In this document: positions 35,787 to 44,481 of the stretch, one piece after another | Numbering within the stretch: the stretch's first letter is position 1 | Layout: each line of letters begins with the position of its first letter | Made by a program: the position numbers and the translations under genes | The notes under the pieces: generated by a model | Database searches by the model: none | What the model was told of the DNA's origin: nothing | The model's input: only the letters and a program-made list of their open reading frames with translations | Assembly (NCBI RefSeq): GCF_026168105.1 | Contig: NZ_LBMW01000018.1 | Span: 87,297 to 151,296 of the forward strand | DNA from: Streptomyces hygroscopicus | Lineage (GTDB): Bacteria; Actinomycetota; Actinomycetes; Streptomycetales; Streptomycetaceae | Reading direction: 5' to 3' | DNA length: 64,000 bases

Positions 35787-36458
35787 ATGACCCGGACGGC
35801 CAGGGAAGTGCTGGACACGACCACCGGGAAGCTGGCCCCGGACCCGCACGCCAACCGCCTGCTCCCGCTGATCGCCCGAGGCGCGGCGCGCACCGCCACG
35901 CTCGCGGCCCTCGCCCAGGAACAGCGCCATGTGATCGCCGCGGACCGCCGGGCGTTCCTTCATCTGGCCGAGCGGTCGCGGGACCGGCCCGCGGGCGCGG
36001 CCTTCTTCGGCATCCTCGCGGAGGGTGAAGCCGTGGCCCAGGATCGGTTGGATGCGTACGCCGCCGCCTGCGGAGTGGACGAGGCGGAGACCGCCGCGTA
36101 CGAGCCGCTGGCCGACTGCCAGGCCTATCCCGCGTACGTGGCCTGGCTCGCCCTGAACGGGGAGCCGACCGACGTCGTCCTGGCCCTGGGCCCCAACTTC
36201 GCTGCCTGGGGCGGCTACTGCGCGACGATCGGGCAGGCCCTGCGCCGCCACTACGGCTTCGACGACACGGCCTGCGGTTTCTTCGACCTGTTCGCCGAAC
36301 CGTCCCCGGAGCTGGACCAGCGGGCTCGGGCGGCGGTCCAGGAGGGTCTGGACACCGGTCGCCTGGACGAGACCCGCGCACACCGCTACGGCCGGCTGCT
36401 GCAGAGCTACGAGGCCATGTTCTGGCACGCCCTGTGGGAACTGGACGGCAAGGGCTGA
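35787..36458 (+). CDS. TenA/THI-4-like (heme-oxygenase-fold) protein
   Basis: ATG 35787 follows CGGAGGAG. The 223-residue protein is all-helical, with ALGPNFAAWGGYCATIGQALRRHYGF and LQSYEAMFWHALWEL segments that resemble TenA-type proteins. The canonical TenA Cys is not obvious at the usual place, so thiaminase activity is uncertain. It is divergent from rppA, but no functional link is evident. Confidence 0.7.
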   Translation: MTRTAREVLDTTTGKLAPDPHANRLLPLIARGAARTATLAALAQEQRHVIAADRRAFLHLAERSRDRPAGAAFFGILAEGEAVAQDRLDAYAAACGVDEAETAAYEPLADCQAYPAYVAWLALNGEPTDVVLALGPNFAAWGGYCATIGQALRRHYGFDDTACGFFDLFAEPSPELDQRARAAVQEGLDTGRLDETRAHRYGRLLQSYEAMFWHALWELDGKG

Positions 36459-36509
36459 GCTGCCGCGCCCCGGTGAACGGACTCGGCGCGACCTGCTCGA
36501 GAGCGCGAC

Positions 36510-36746
36510 CTACTCGAGAGAACCACTGCTGTGCGCAATGCACGCCACATCGATCCGGTCGGCCAGCTTCGCGAGTTCGATGGTCAGCGCGGCCACAGTG
36601 TCCTCGTCCAGCCCCTCCTCACCCGCTTCGACCAGCCGCAGCCACCGGCCGCCCACCGTCCGCAGCAGCTTGCTGACATCGGCGGCCGCCACCTGCAACG
36701 TGCCGCGGTCGTCGACGATCAGAGGCAGGGTCACTTCGCGGTTCAC
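36510..36746 (-). CDS. DUF6213-like small protein
   Basis: The 78-residue acidic protein (MNREVTLPLIVDDRGTLQVAAADVSKLLRTVGGRWLRLVEAG) resembles the small Streptomyces proteins labelled DUF6213. No catalytic motif or membrane segment is visible. It sits between the TenA-like gene and gabD-like gene and ends 51 nt from the TenA-like stop, convergent with it. Confidence 0.75.
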   Translation of the reverse strand: MNREVTLPLIVDDRGTLQVAAADVSKLLRTVGGRWLRLVEAGEEGLDEDTVAALTIELAKLADRIDVACIAHSSGSLE

Positions 36747-36771
36747 AGGGGGGATCGTAGCTCCGGAACGC

Positions 36772-38157
36772 TCACGCCCCGTGCCATACCGTGGTGATGT
36801 TGCAGAACTCGCGGATTCCGTGCTCCGACAACTCCCGGCCGTAACCCGAGCGCTTGACCCCGCCGAACGGGAACGCCGGATGGGACGCCGTCATGCCGTT
36901 GACGTAAACGCCGCCGGCCTCCAGATCGCGTACGAAGCGATCGAGCTCGACTCCGTTGTGCGTCCAGACGTTGGAACTCAGCCCGAACGGCGTGTCGTTC
37001 GCGATCGCCACCGCCTCGTCGAGGTCCGCGGCCCGGTAGAGGGTGGCCACAGGGCCGAACGCCTCCTCCTGGTGGATGCGCATCCCCGGGGTGATGTCCG
37101 CGAGGACCGTCGGCGGGTAGTACCAGCCGGGCCGGTCGGGGCGCTCGCCTCCGCGCAGCACCCTCGCACCCTTCCCGACCGCGTCGGCGACGAGTTCCTC
37201 CAGGTCGGCGCGGCCCCGCTCGCTGGAGAGCGGCCCGACCTCGGTCTCCTCCTCCATCGGGTCGCCCACCTTCAGCGCCGCCATACCGGCCGTGAACCGC
37301 TCGGCGAACGCGTCGAACACGTCCGTGTGCGCAATGAACCGCTTGGCGGCGATGCAGGACTGCCCGTTGTTCTGGACCCGTGCCGTCACTGCGACCTCGG
37401 CGGCACGGTCGAGGTCCGCGGACGGCATCACGATGTACGGGTCGCTGCCGCCCAGCTCCAGAACCGTCTTCTTGACCTCGTCACCGGCGACCGAGGCGAC
37501 AGCCCGGCCGGCCGGTTCACTGCCGGTGAGCGTGGCGGCCTTGATCCGCGGGTCCCGCAGCACCTTCTCGACCTCCCCCGAGCCGATGAGCAGGGTCTGG
37601 AAGCAGCCCTCGGCGAAACCCGCGCGGCGGAACAGATCCTCCAGGTAGAGGGCGGTTCCCGGGACGTTCGAGGCGTGCTTGAGCAGCCCCACGTTGCCCG
37701 CCATCAGCGCGGGCGCGGCGAACCGGACCACCTGCCACAGCGGGAAGTTCCACGGCATGACGGCGAGCACCGGGCCGAGCGGCCGGTAGCGCACGATCGC
37801 CCAGGAGGCCCCCGAGTCCTTCACGTCGTCATCGGCGGGCTCCTCGTCGGCCAGCAGCCGCTCGGCGTGGTCGGCGTACCAGCGCATCGCCTTGGCGCAC
37901 TTCGCGGCCTCCGCGCGGGCCTGCTTGATCGGCTTGCCCATCTCGGTGGTCATCACACGGGCGATGTGCTGCTGGTCCTGGTCGAGCAGCTCGGCCGCCC
38001 GGTGCATGCGCAGTGCCCGTTCGGCGAACGTGGTCGTGCGATGGGCGCGGAACGCGGTGTCGGCGGCGGCGAGCCTGCGCTCGATCTCCTCCGCGCCCAG
38101 GGCGTCGTACGTCTTGAGCGTCTCGCCGGTCGCCGGGTTCACAGTGGCGATGGGCAT
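36772..38157 (-). CDS. NAD(P)-dependent succinate-semialdehyde dehydrogenase
   Basis: ATG 38157 behind AGGAGG gives 461 residues. The aldehyde dehydrogenase motifs are complete: MPWNFPLWQVVRF, LTGSEPAGRAVA, catalytic Glu in LELGGSDPY and Cys in NNGQSCIAAKR, plus PFGGVKRSGYGRE near the end. The short N-terminus (MPIATVNPATGE) matches the GabD/SSADH group. It oxidises succinate semialdehyde to succinate, though other aldehydes cannot be excluded. Confidence 0.92.
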   Translation of the reverse strand: MPIATVNPATGETLKTYDALGAEEIERRLAAADTAFRAHRTTTFAERALRMHRAAELLDQDQQHIARVMTTEMGKPIKQARAEAAKCAKAMRWYADHAERLLADEEPADDDVKDSGASWAIVRYRPLGPVLAVMPWNFPLWQVVRFAAPALMAGNVGLLKHASNVPGTALYLEDLFRRAGFAEGCFQTLLIGSGEVEKVLRDPRIKAATLTGSEPAGRAVASVAGDEVKKTVLELGGSDPYIVMPSADLDRAAEVAVTARVQNNGQSCIAAKRFIAHTDVFDAFAERFTAGMAALKVGDPMEEETEVGPLSSERGRADLEELVADAVGKGARVLRGGERPDRPGWYYPPTVLADITPGMRIHQEEAFGPVATLYRAADLDEAVAIANDTPFGLSSNVWTHNGVELDRFVRDLEAGGVYVNGMTASHPAFPFGGVKRSGYGRELSEHGIREFCNITTVWHGA

Positions 38158-38266
38158 GGCTGACCTCCTGGGGACAGGCTCTGTTTCGACCTTCCCGCGC
38201 GGCGGTGGCCACCGCAAACGGGCGCGGCCACGTTTCGGTTCGGCCTCCGGGGCCTCCCTTCGGCTC

Positions 38267-38737
38267 TCAGCCCGAGTGCTCCGCGAGCCGGTCGAGAAAC
38301 GCCGCCTGCGCCGGAACGATCAGGTCCCGGGCCCGGCCGAGGCCGAACCACTCCACGCGGTCCAGCTCGGGGAACTCCTGGAACCGCCCCGACCTGGGAG
38401 GCCACTCCATGGTGAAGGTGCCCGGTTCGATCGCCGCCGGGTCCAGGTCTGCCTCGAGAGCCCAGGCCGTGACGATCTTTCCGTTGCTCTGCCGCACCTC
38501 GCCGAGCGGGATGGCCTCCCCGTCGGGCGGCGGCAGCCCCAGCTCCTCCTGGAACTCACGGCGGGCGGCCTCCCAGGCGGGCTCGTCGGGCTCGTACTCG
38601 CCCTTGGGCACGGTCCAGGCGCCGGCGTCCCGGCGGGCGAAGAACGGGCCGCCCATGTGGCCGAGCAGGACCTGCGGACCGCGTTCGGCGCGCCGGAACA
38701 ACAGCAGGCCGGCGCTGCGCTTGTGCTGCCTGCTCAA
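38267..38737 (-). CDS. NUDIX hydrolase coupled to DNA ligase
   Basis: A TTG start at 38737 overlaps the ligase stop by 4 nt. The 156-residue protein has an intact NUDIX box (GEYEPDEPAWEAARREFQEELG) and the RRDAGAWTVPKGEYEPDE approach segment. It hydrolyses a nucleoside diphosphate linked to another group. The translational coupling to the ATP-dependent ligase suggests a role linked to DNA repair or sanitation, for instance removing an oxidised or adenylylated nucleotide; this is inference. Confidence 0.9.
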   Translation of the reverse strand: MSRQHKRSAGLLLFRRAERGPQVLLGHMGGPFFARRDAGAWTVPKGEYEPDEPAWEAARREFQEELGLPPPDGEAIPLGEVRQSNGKIVTAWALEADLDPAAIEPGTFTMEWPPRSGRFQEFPELDRVEWFGLGRARDLIVPAQAAFLDRLAEHSG

Positions 38738-40281
38738 GGCGCCACCTTCGGGTGGGCGGCCAGCAGTGTCTCCACGGTGTCGGCCTCCTCGGGCCGTTTG
38801 TCCTCGCGGTAGCGGACGACCCGGGCGAAGCGCAGGGTGACCCCGGCCGGGTAGCGGGTGGATCTCTGCAGCCCGTCGTAGGCGATCTCGACGACGAGTT
38901 CGGGGCGTACGGTCACACCCCAGCGGTGCTCCTCGACGGCCAGCTCCTCCAGCCGCTCGGTCTGCCAGGCGAGCATCTTGTCCGTCATGCCCTTGAACGT
39001 CTTGCCGAGCATCGCGAAGGAGCCGTCCGGGGTGCGGGCGCCGAGATGCAGATTGGAGAGCCTGCCGGTGCGGCGGCCGTGCCCCCACTCGGCGGCCAGC
39101 ACCACCAGGTCGAGGGTGTGCACGGGCTTGACCTTGAGCCAGGAGGCACCGCGCCGGCCGGCGCCGTACGGGGCCTGAAGCGCCTTCAACACCACGCCCT
39201 CATGGCCTCGCTCCAGGGTCTTGGCGAGGAAGTCCTCCGCGGCGGCAGCGTCCCCGGGGTCCTCGGCCCCCGCCACGAGCGTCCGCCTTACCCGCATGGG
39301 TTCCGGTACCAGCCGGGCCAGCTCGGCGTGCCGGTCCGCGAACGGCAGGTCCAGCAGGTCCCGGCCGTCCACGGACAGCGCATCGAAGAACACGGGGGAG
39401 ACGGGGACGGCCGCGGCGGCCGTCGCCACGTCCACCCGGGAGCCGACACGCCCGGCGATCTCCTGGAAGGAGCGCGGCCGCCCGTCCTCGTCCAGGGCGA
39501 TGACCTCGCCGTCCAGGATGAACCGTTCGCCCGACAGCTCCAGGGCGGCGGAGGTCAGCTCGGGCAACCGGTCGGTGATGTCGTCGAGAGTGCGGGTGTA
39601 CACGCGTACGTCGTCGCCGTCCCGGTGGACCTGGACGCGGATGCCGTCCAGCTTCTCCTCGACAGCGCACGCGCCCAGCTTGCCGACGGCCTCGGAGACC
39701 GAGGACGCCGTCTGCGCGAGCATCGGCAGGACCGGGCGGCCCACCGTGAGCCGGAACCGCTCGAGCGCCGCCGGACCGTCGGCTAGCAGGGCCTGCGCCA
39801 CGGTCTGGAGCGATCCGGCGAGCATAACGGCCCGCCGTACGTCCGCGGGGGCGGCCCCGGTCGCCTCGGCCAGCCCCTCCACGGCATGGGCGTCGAGGGC
39901 GCCCTGGCGCACCTCACCGGTGAGCAGTCCGAACAGGAACCGCTGTTCCTCCTCGGTGGCCGCCGCCAGCAACTCGCCCACCAGCCGCCTGCGTTCGGCC
40001 TGTGAACCGGTCCCGGCGACCGCACCGATCCGGTTCAGCCGGGCGTCCACGTCGCGCACGGTCAGCGTGGGCCGGGCGGCGGGCGCGATCCCCTGATCGA
40101 GGAGCTTCCACCCGATGCCGAGCCGTCCCTGCGGCAGCCGCCCGGCCAGATAGGGGATGACGATCGGCACGTCGTCCGCCTCGGCGGCCCGGAAGAGCTC
40201 GCCAAGCAGCGCGACCTTCCGGGAGCGCGCCGAGGCGGCGGCGACCTCCTGTGACACATGGGCGAGCCGGCTCAGCAGCAT
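38734..40281 (-). CDS. ATP-dependent DNA ligase
   Basis: ATG 40281 gives 515 residues. The first 190 residues are the helical DNA-binding domain, and the adenylation domain carries the nucleotidyl Lys in EEKLDGIRVQVH (motif I), ILDGEVIALDEDGRP, RGHEGVVLKAL and ASWLKVKP. The C-terminal OB-fold follows. Such ligases (LigB-type) are accessory to the essential NAD-dependent LigA and are usually linked with repair. The reading frame extends 5 codons further to another ATG; start choice is uncertain. The NUDIX gene overlaps its end. Confidence 0.94.
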   Translation of the reverse strand: MLLSRLAHVSQEVAAASARSRKVALLGELFRAAEADDVPIVIPYLAGRLPQGRLGIGWKLLDQGIAPAARPTLTVRDVDARLNRIGAVAGTGSQAERRRLVGELLAAATEEEQRFLFGLLTGEVRQGALDAHAVEGLAEATGAAPADVRRAVMLAGSLQTVAQALLADGPAALERFRLTVGRPVLPMLAQTASSVSEAVGKLGACAVEEKLDGIRVQVHRDGDDVRVYTRTLDDITDRLPELTSAALELSGERFILDGEVIALDEDGRPRSFQEIAGRVGSRVDVATAAAAVPVSPVFFDALSVDGRDLLDLPFADRHAELARLVPEPMRVRRTLVAGAEDPGDAAAAEDFLAKTLERGHEGVVLKALQAPYGAGRRGASWLKVKPVHTLDLVVLAAEWGHGRRTGRLSNLHLGARTPDGSFAMLGKTFKGMTDKMLAWQTERLEELAVEEHRWGVTVRPELVVEIAYDGLQRSTRYPAGVTLRFARVVRYREDKRPEEADTVETLLAAHPKVAP

Positions 40282-40310
40282 GCAGTCATGGTGCACCGCA
40301 GGCGGCGGGT

Positions 40311-40451
40311 CTACACCCGCGCATCGGCGGGCACCGCGGCGTCGACGTCTTCGAACACGAGCTCCTTGTTGAGCGTGCCGGCCGCCATGCCACCGCCCGC
40401 CGCGGCGTTCACCACCTGCTGGGCGAAGAGCGTCGCGTTGGAGACGGTCAC
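40311..40451 (-). CDS. Small conserved-looking hypothetical protein (46 residues)
   Basis: GTG 40451 to TAG 40311 encodes MTVSNATLFAQQVVNAAAGG..., ending DAAVPADARV. Nearly every codon has G or C in the third position, the composition is protein-like, and AGG-rich sequence precedes the start. It lies 29 nt upstream of the ligase start on the same strand and is divergent from the XRE-cupin gene, sharing the palindrome at 40471-40482. No family is recognised. Confidence 0.55.
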   Translation of the reverse strand: MTVSNATLFAQQVVNAAAGGGMAAGTLNKELVFEDVDAAVPADARV

Positions 40452-40466
40452 CTCAGACCTGCCCGA

Positions 40467-40495
40467 TTGACAAACATGTTTGCCGAACCTGCAAT
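40467..40495 (+). promoter_or_regulatory. Promoter of the XRE-cupin gene with embedded palindrome
   Basis: TTGACA (40467-40472), a 17-nt spacer and TGCAAT (40490-40495) form a good sigma-70-type promoter. The spacer contains the perfect 12-bp palindrome CAAACATGTTTG (40471-40482), a likely operator for the regulator itself. The expected transcription start coincides with the ATG at 40503, so the mRNA would be leaderless. Confidence 0.7.
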
Positions 40496-40502
40496 GAGTT
40501 CC

Positions 40503-41075
40503 ATGAGTACCGATGACGTTCTCGCGGGCGTCGGCCCCAGGCTGCGGCGGATCCGCAAGGAGCGGGAGGTGACCCTCGCGGTGCTGTCCGAGACGACCGG
40601 GATCTCCGTCAGCACCCTCTCCCGCCTCGAGTCGGGCCTGCGCAAGCCCAGTCTCGAACTGCTGCTGCCGATCGCGCAGGCCCACCAGGTGCCTCTGGAC
40701 GAACTGGTCGGCGCCCCGCCCGTGGGGGACCCCAGGGTGCGGGTCAAGCCGATCGTCCGCAACGGCCGCACCCACTGGCCGCTCACCCGTCAGCCCGGGG
40801 GGCTGCAGGCCTTCAAGATCCTCGAACCCCAGCGCAGGCTGGAGCCGGAACCCCGGACGCACGAGGGCTACGAGTGGCTGTACGTCCTGTCCGGGCGGCT
40901 GCGGGTGGTGCTCGGCGAGCACGACGTGGTGCTCACCGCGGGTGAGGCCGCCGAGTTCGACACCCGGGTGCCGCACTGGTTCGGATCGACGGGGGAGGGG
41001 CCGGTGGAATTCCTCAGTCTGTTCGGCTCGCAGGGCGAGCGGATGCACGTCCGCGCGCGACCCGCCCGTTCGTGA
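40503..41075 (+). CDS. XRE-cupin transcriptional regulator, probably leaderless
   Basis: The 190-residue protein has an HTH (LRRIRKEREVTLAVLSETTGISVSTLSRLESGLRKPSLELLLPIA) followed by a cupin (HEGYEWLYVLSGRLRVVLGEHDVVLTAGEAAEFDTRVPHWFG). ATG 40503 was chosen because the promoter ends 7 nt upstream; ATG 40494 would lie inside the -10. Proteins of this type sense small ligands and often repress the next operon, here quinone oxidoreductase and two acyl-CoA dehydrogenases, in addition to themselves. Confidence 0.9.
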   Translation: MSTDDVLAGVGPRLRRIRKEREVTLAVLSETTGISVSTLSRLESGLRKPSLELLLPIAQAHQVPLDELVGAPPVGDPRVRVKPIVRNGRTHWPLTRQPGGLQAFKILEPQRRLEPEPRTHEGYEWLYVLSGRLRVVLGEHDVVLTAGEAAEFDTRVPHWFGSTGEGPVEFLSLFGSQGERMHVRARPARS

Positions 41076-41100
41076 CGCATCCGACGGTTCCCTGAAGGGC

Positions 41101-41117
41101 AAGCGACCGCTTAGTAT
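41101..41117 (+). promoter_or_regulatory. Inverted repeat with -10-like TAGTAT before the oxidoreductase operon
   Basis: AAGCG-AC-CGCTT (41101-41112) has 5-bp perfect arms and runs into TAGTAT (41112-41117), a -10-like hexamer about 40 nt before the ATG at 41156. It resembles operators seen before acyl-CoA metabolism genes in actinobacteria. Confidence 0.45.
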
Positions 41118-41155
41118 GCGACGGACCCCGGTCAGACGACGCCTGGAGGCCGCGC

Positions 41156-42178
41156 ATGCGGGCATGGCAAGTGCACGAGAACGGCGAGCCGAGCGAGGTG
41201 ATGCGGCTCCACGAGGTGGACCGGCCCACCCCCGGTGACGGTCAGGTCCTGCTGAAGGTGCGGGCCGCGAACATCAACTTCCCGGACGCGCTGATGTGCC
41301 GCGGCCAGTACCAGGTCAGGCCGCCGCTGCCCTTCACGCCGGGTGTGGAGATCTGCGGCGAGACCGAGGACGGACGTCGGGTGATCGCCAACCCCGCGCT
41401 GCCGTACGGCGGATTCGCCGAGTACGCCGTCGCCGATGCTGCGGCCGTGCTGCCGGCGCCCGAGGCCCTCGACGACGCCGAGGCGGCCGCCTTGCACATC
41501 GGCTACCAGACCGGCTGGTTCGGTCTGCATCGCAGGGCCGGTCTGGAGTCCGGCGAGACACTGCTCGTCCACGCCGCCGCGGGAGGGGTCGGCAGCGCGG
41601 CCGTGCAGCTCGGCAAGGCCGCCGGCGCCACCGTCATCGGCGTCGTCGGCGGCGCCGACAAGGCGGCCGTCGCCCGCGAGCTGGGCTGCGACCTGGTGAT
41701 CGACCGGCGCGCCGAGGACGTCGTCGCCGCCGTGAAGGAGGCCACCGGGGGCCGGGGCGCGGACGTGATCTACGACCCGGTGGGCGGCGAGGCCTACACG
41801 CAGTCCGCGAAGGCCGTCGCCTTCGAGGGGCGGATCGTCGTGGTCGGCTTCGCCAGCGGATCCATTCCCAGCCCGGCCCTCAACCACGCCCTCGTCAAGA
41901 ACTACTCGATCCTCGGTCTGCACTGGGGCCTGTACAACACCAAGGACCCGAAGCTCGTGCAGCACTGCCACGAGCAGCTCACCGAACTGGCTGCCCGGGG
42001 CGCCGTCAAGCCCCTCGTCAGCGAGCGCGTGCCGCTGGAGGGCGCCGCCGCCGCGGTGCAGCGCGTCGCCGACGGTGTCACCACGGGGCGTGTCGCGGTG
42101 CTCCCCGGTCTCGAGGAACTCCAGGAACTCCAGGAACTCCAGGAACTCCAGGAACTCCAGGAAGGAGGAGCGGCATGA
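41156..42178 (+). CDS. NADPH:quinone oxidoreductase family (zinc-independent MDR)
   Basis: The 340-residue medium-chain reductase has RAANINFPDALMCRGQYQ, the QOR signature YGGFAEYAV, and the nucleotide motif LLVHAAAGGVGSAAVQLGK. It lacks the zinc-binding Cys cluster. The C-terminus is unusual: after VLPGLEE the protein runs in five LQE triplets and ends EGGAA, encoded by a 9-bp minisatellite. The stop overlaps the start of the next acyl-CoA dehydrogenase. It may reduce an enoyl-CoA or quinone. Confidence 0.9.
   Translation: MRAWQVHENGEPSEVMRLHEVDRPTPGDGQVLLKVRAANINFPDALMCRGQYQVRPPLPFTPGVEICGETEDGRRVIANPALPYGGFAEYAVADAAAVLPAPEALDDAEAAALHIGYQTGWFGLHRRAGLESGETLLVHAAAGGVGSAAVQLGKAAGATVIGVVGGADKAAVARELGCDLVIDRRAEDVVAAVKEATGGRGADVIYDPVGGEAYTQSAKAVAFEGRIVVVGFASGSIPSPALNHALVKNYSILGLHWGLYNTKDPKLVQHCHEQLTELAARGAVKPLVSERVPLEGAAAAVQRVADGVTTGRVAVLPGLEELQELQELQELQELQEGGAA
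42113..42163. repeat. 9-bp minisatellite at the oxidoreductase C-terminus
   Basis: Four perfect copies of CAGGAACTC occupy 42122-42157 with partial copies on both sides, about 5.7 units in total. The unit length is a multiple of three, so copy-number changes lengthen or shorten the protein tail without frameshift. It sits directly before the ribosome binding site (AAGGAGGAG) of the next gene. Confidence 0.95.
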
Positions 42179-43359
42179 CCGACGCCGCCGAACTGCGGGA
42201 ACGTACCCGGGAGCTGCTGGCCGCGCACCCACCCGCCACCATCGGCCGCCGCGACTTCCTCGAGGCCCGCTTCGACGCCGGACTCGCCTGGGTGCACTAC
42301 CCGGAGGGTCTCGGCGGCCTGGGCGCTCCGCGCTCGCTCCAAGCTGTCGTCGACGCCGAGCTGGAGGCCGCGGGCGCGCCCGACAACGACCCGCGGCGCA
42401 TCGGAATCGGTCTCGGTATGGCCGCGCCGACGATCCTCCGCTTCGGCACCGACGAGCAGAAGCGGCGCTATCTGAGGCCCCTGTGGGTGGGCGAGGAGGT
42501 GTGGTGCCAGCTGTTCAGCGAGCCCGGCGCCGGATCCGACCTCGCGGCGCTCGGTACCCGTGCCGTCCGTGACGACGGGGGAGACTGGGTCGTCAACGGG
42601 CAGAAGGTATGGACCTCCAGCGCCCATGTCGCGCGCTGGGCGATCCTCATCGCCCGCACCGACCCGGACATGCCCAAGCACCAGGGCATCACCTACTTCA
42701 TCTGCGACATGACCGACCCCGGCGTCGAGGTCCGGCCGCTGCGGCAGGTCACCGGGGAGGCCGAGTTCAACGAGGTCTTCCTCACCGGAGTCCGGATCCC
42801 CGACTCCCGCCGCCTCGGCGAGATCGGCGACGGCTGGCGTGTCGCGCAGACCACGCTGATGAACGAGCGCGTGTCCATCGGCGGCATGCGCATCCCGCGC
42901 GAGGGCGGCATGATCGGCGCGCTCGCCAGGACCTGGCGCGAGCGCCCCGAACTGCGCACCCACGACCTGCACCAGCGACTGCTGACGCTGTGGGTCGAGG
43001 CCGAGGTCGCCCGGCTCACCGGCGAGCGGCTGCGCCAGCAGCTCTCCGCGGGCCAGCCCGGGCCCGAGGGCTCCGGCATGAAACTCGCCTTCGCCCGCCT
43101 CAACCAGGAGATCAGCGGTATGGAGGTCGAACTCCTCGGCGAGGAGGGCCTCGTGTACGACGACTGGACGATGCGCCGGCCCGAACTCGTGGACTTCACG
43201 GGCCGTGAGGCCGGCTACCGCTACCTCCGCTCCAAGGGCAACAGCATCGAGGGCGGGACCAGCGAGGTCCTGCTCAACATCGTCGCCGAGCGTGTCCTGG
43301 GCCTGCCCGCCGAGCCGCGCACCGACAAGGACGTCGCATGGAAGGACCTGTCCCGATGA
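42175..43359 (+). CDS. Acyl-CoA dehydrogenase (first of a pair)
   Basis: ATG 42175 follows AAGGAGGAG and overlaps the oxidoreductase stop. The 394-residue protein has LFSEPGAGSDLA, NGQKVWTSSAH, TLMNERVSIGG and KGNSIEGGTSEVLLNIVAERVLG. The short N-terminal domain and EGGTSEV motif are typical of the FadE-type subunits that form heteromeric alpha2beta2 dehydrogenases with a second, divergent subunit. The next gene overlaps it by 4 nt and is probably that partner. Confidence 0.92.
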   Translation: MTDAAELRERTRELLAAHPPATIGRRDFLEARFDAGLAWVHYPEGLGGLGAPRSLQAVVDAELEAAGAPDNDPRRIGIGLGMAAPTILRFGTDEQKRRYLRPLWVGEEVWCQLFSEPGAGSDLAALGTRAVRDDGGDWVVNGQKVWTSSAHVARWAILIARTDPDMPKHQGITYFICDMTDPGVEVRPLRQVTGEAEFNEVFLTGVRIPDSRRLGEIGDGWRVAQTTLMNERVSIGGMRIPREGGMIGALARTWRERPELRTHDLHQRLLTLWVEAEVARLTGERLRQQLSAGQPGPEGSGMKLAFARLNQEISGMEVELLGEEGLVYDDWTMRRPELVDFTGREAGYRYLRSKGNSIEGGTSEVLLNIVAERVLGLPAEPRTDKDVAWKDLSR

Positions 43360-44465
43360 CGACGCAGACGACGCAGCCCGATCTGCTCTACTCGGAGGAG
43401 GAAGAGGCGCTGCGCTCCGCCCTCCGCGACCTCCTCGCCGACCACTGCGACCCGGCGGGTGTCCTCGCCCGGGTCGAGTCGGACACCCCCCACGACCGCG
43501 CGCTGTGGAAGGCGCTCGCGGAGGGCATGGGCCTGGCCGGACTGCTCGTGCCGGAGTCCCTGGGCGGTCAGGGCGCCTCGCACCGTGAAGCCGCCGTGGT
43601 GCTGGAGGAGTTGGGGCGCGCGGTCGCTCCGGTGCCGTATCTCACGAGCGCGGTGGTGGCCACCGAGGCCCTGCTCGCCTGCGCGGGCGACGAGGCGAAG
43701 AGGCTGCTGCGCGAACTGGCCTCCGGGCGGACCGTGGGCGCGCTCGCGGTCGGGCTGTCCGCCGGGCCCGACGGCGCCTACGGTGTCGTACGACAGGAGG
43801 ACGGGGCGCTCCACGGGGAGTTGACCGCGGTCGCGGACGCCACCGCAGCCGATGTGCTGCTGGTACCGGCGGAGGACGGCGGCCTGTACGCGGTGGACGC
43901 ACACGCAGTGACCGTCACCCCGCAGGTGTCGCTGGACCTCACCCGGCCGGTGGCCACGGTCACGTTCGACGGGGCGGCCGGCCGTCGGCTCACGGATGAC
44001 GCCAGGTCGGCCGTACGCCGGGCCCTGCGCGCGGGAGCCGGTCTGCTCGCCTCCGAGCAGCTCGGTGTCGCCGACTGGTGCCTGACGGAGACCGTGCGCT
44101 ATCTCAAGGATCGCAAGCAGTTCAACCGGCCCGTCGGCGGCTTCCAGGCGCTCAAGCACCGGCTCGCGCAGGTGTGGCTGGAGGTGGTCAACCTGCGGGC
44201 CGCCGCGCGGAACGCCGCGGACACCCTCGCCACGGGCAGCGAGGACGCAGCCATCGCGGTCGCCGTCGCCGAGGCGTACGCGGCACCCGTCGCCGTCCAC
44301 GCCGCCGAGGAGGCCCTTCAGCTGCACGGCGGGATCGGTATGACCTGGGAACACCCGGTGCACCTCTATCTGAAGCGGGCCAAGGCGGATTCGATCGCCT
44401 ACGGAACCGCCGGCGGCCACCGTGCGGAACTGGCCGAACTGGTCGGCCTCCGGCCGCCGGCGTAG
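43356..44465 (+). CDS. Acyl-CoA dehydrogenase (second of a pair)
   Basis: ATG 43356 overlaps the upstream stop. The 369-residue protein has YSEEEEALRSALRDLLADHCD, VPESLGGQGAS and the C-terminal LQLHGGIGMTWEHPVHLYLKRAKADS. The FCSxxP-type flavin segment is weakly conserved, as in the catalytically reduced subunit of heteromeric FadE complexes acting on steroid side chains or branched acyl-CoAs. Function in a complex with the upstream protein is inferred from coupling. A terminator follows. Confidence 0.9.
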   Translation: MTTQTTQPDLLYSEEEEALRSALRDLLADHCDPAGVLARVESDTPHDRALWKALAEGMGLAGLLVPESLGGQGASHREAAVVLEELGRAVAPVPYLTSAVVATEALLACAGDEAKRLLRELASGRTVGALAVGLSAGPDGAYGVVRQEDGALHGELTAVADATAADVLLVPAEDGGLYAVDAHAVTVTPQVSLDLTRPVATVTFDGAAGRRLTDDARSAVRRALRAGAGLLASEQLGVADWCLTETVRYLKDRKQFNRPVGGFQALKHRLAQVWLEVVNLRAAARNAADTLATGSEDAAIAVAVAEAYAAPVAVHAAEEALQLHGGIGMTWEHPVHLYLKRAKADSIAYGTAGGHRAELAELVGLRPPA

Positions 44466-44481
44466 ACGCTCCTTCCGGACA

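Noticed and set aside
42113..42163. Short regular repeats considered as a CRISPR-like array
   Set aside because: The units are contiguous 9-mers without spacers and lie inside a coding frame.
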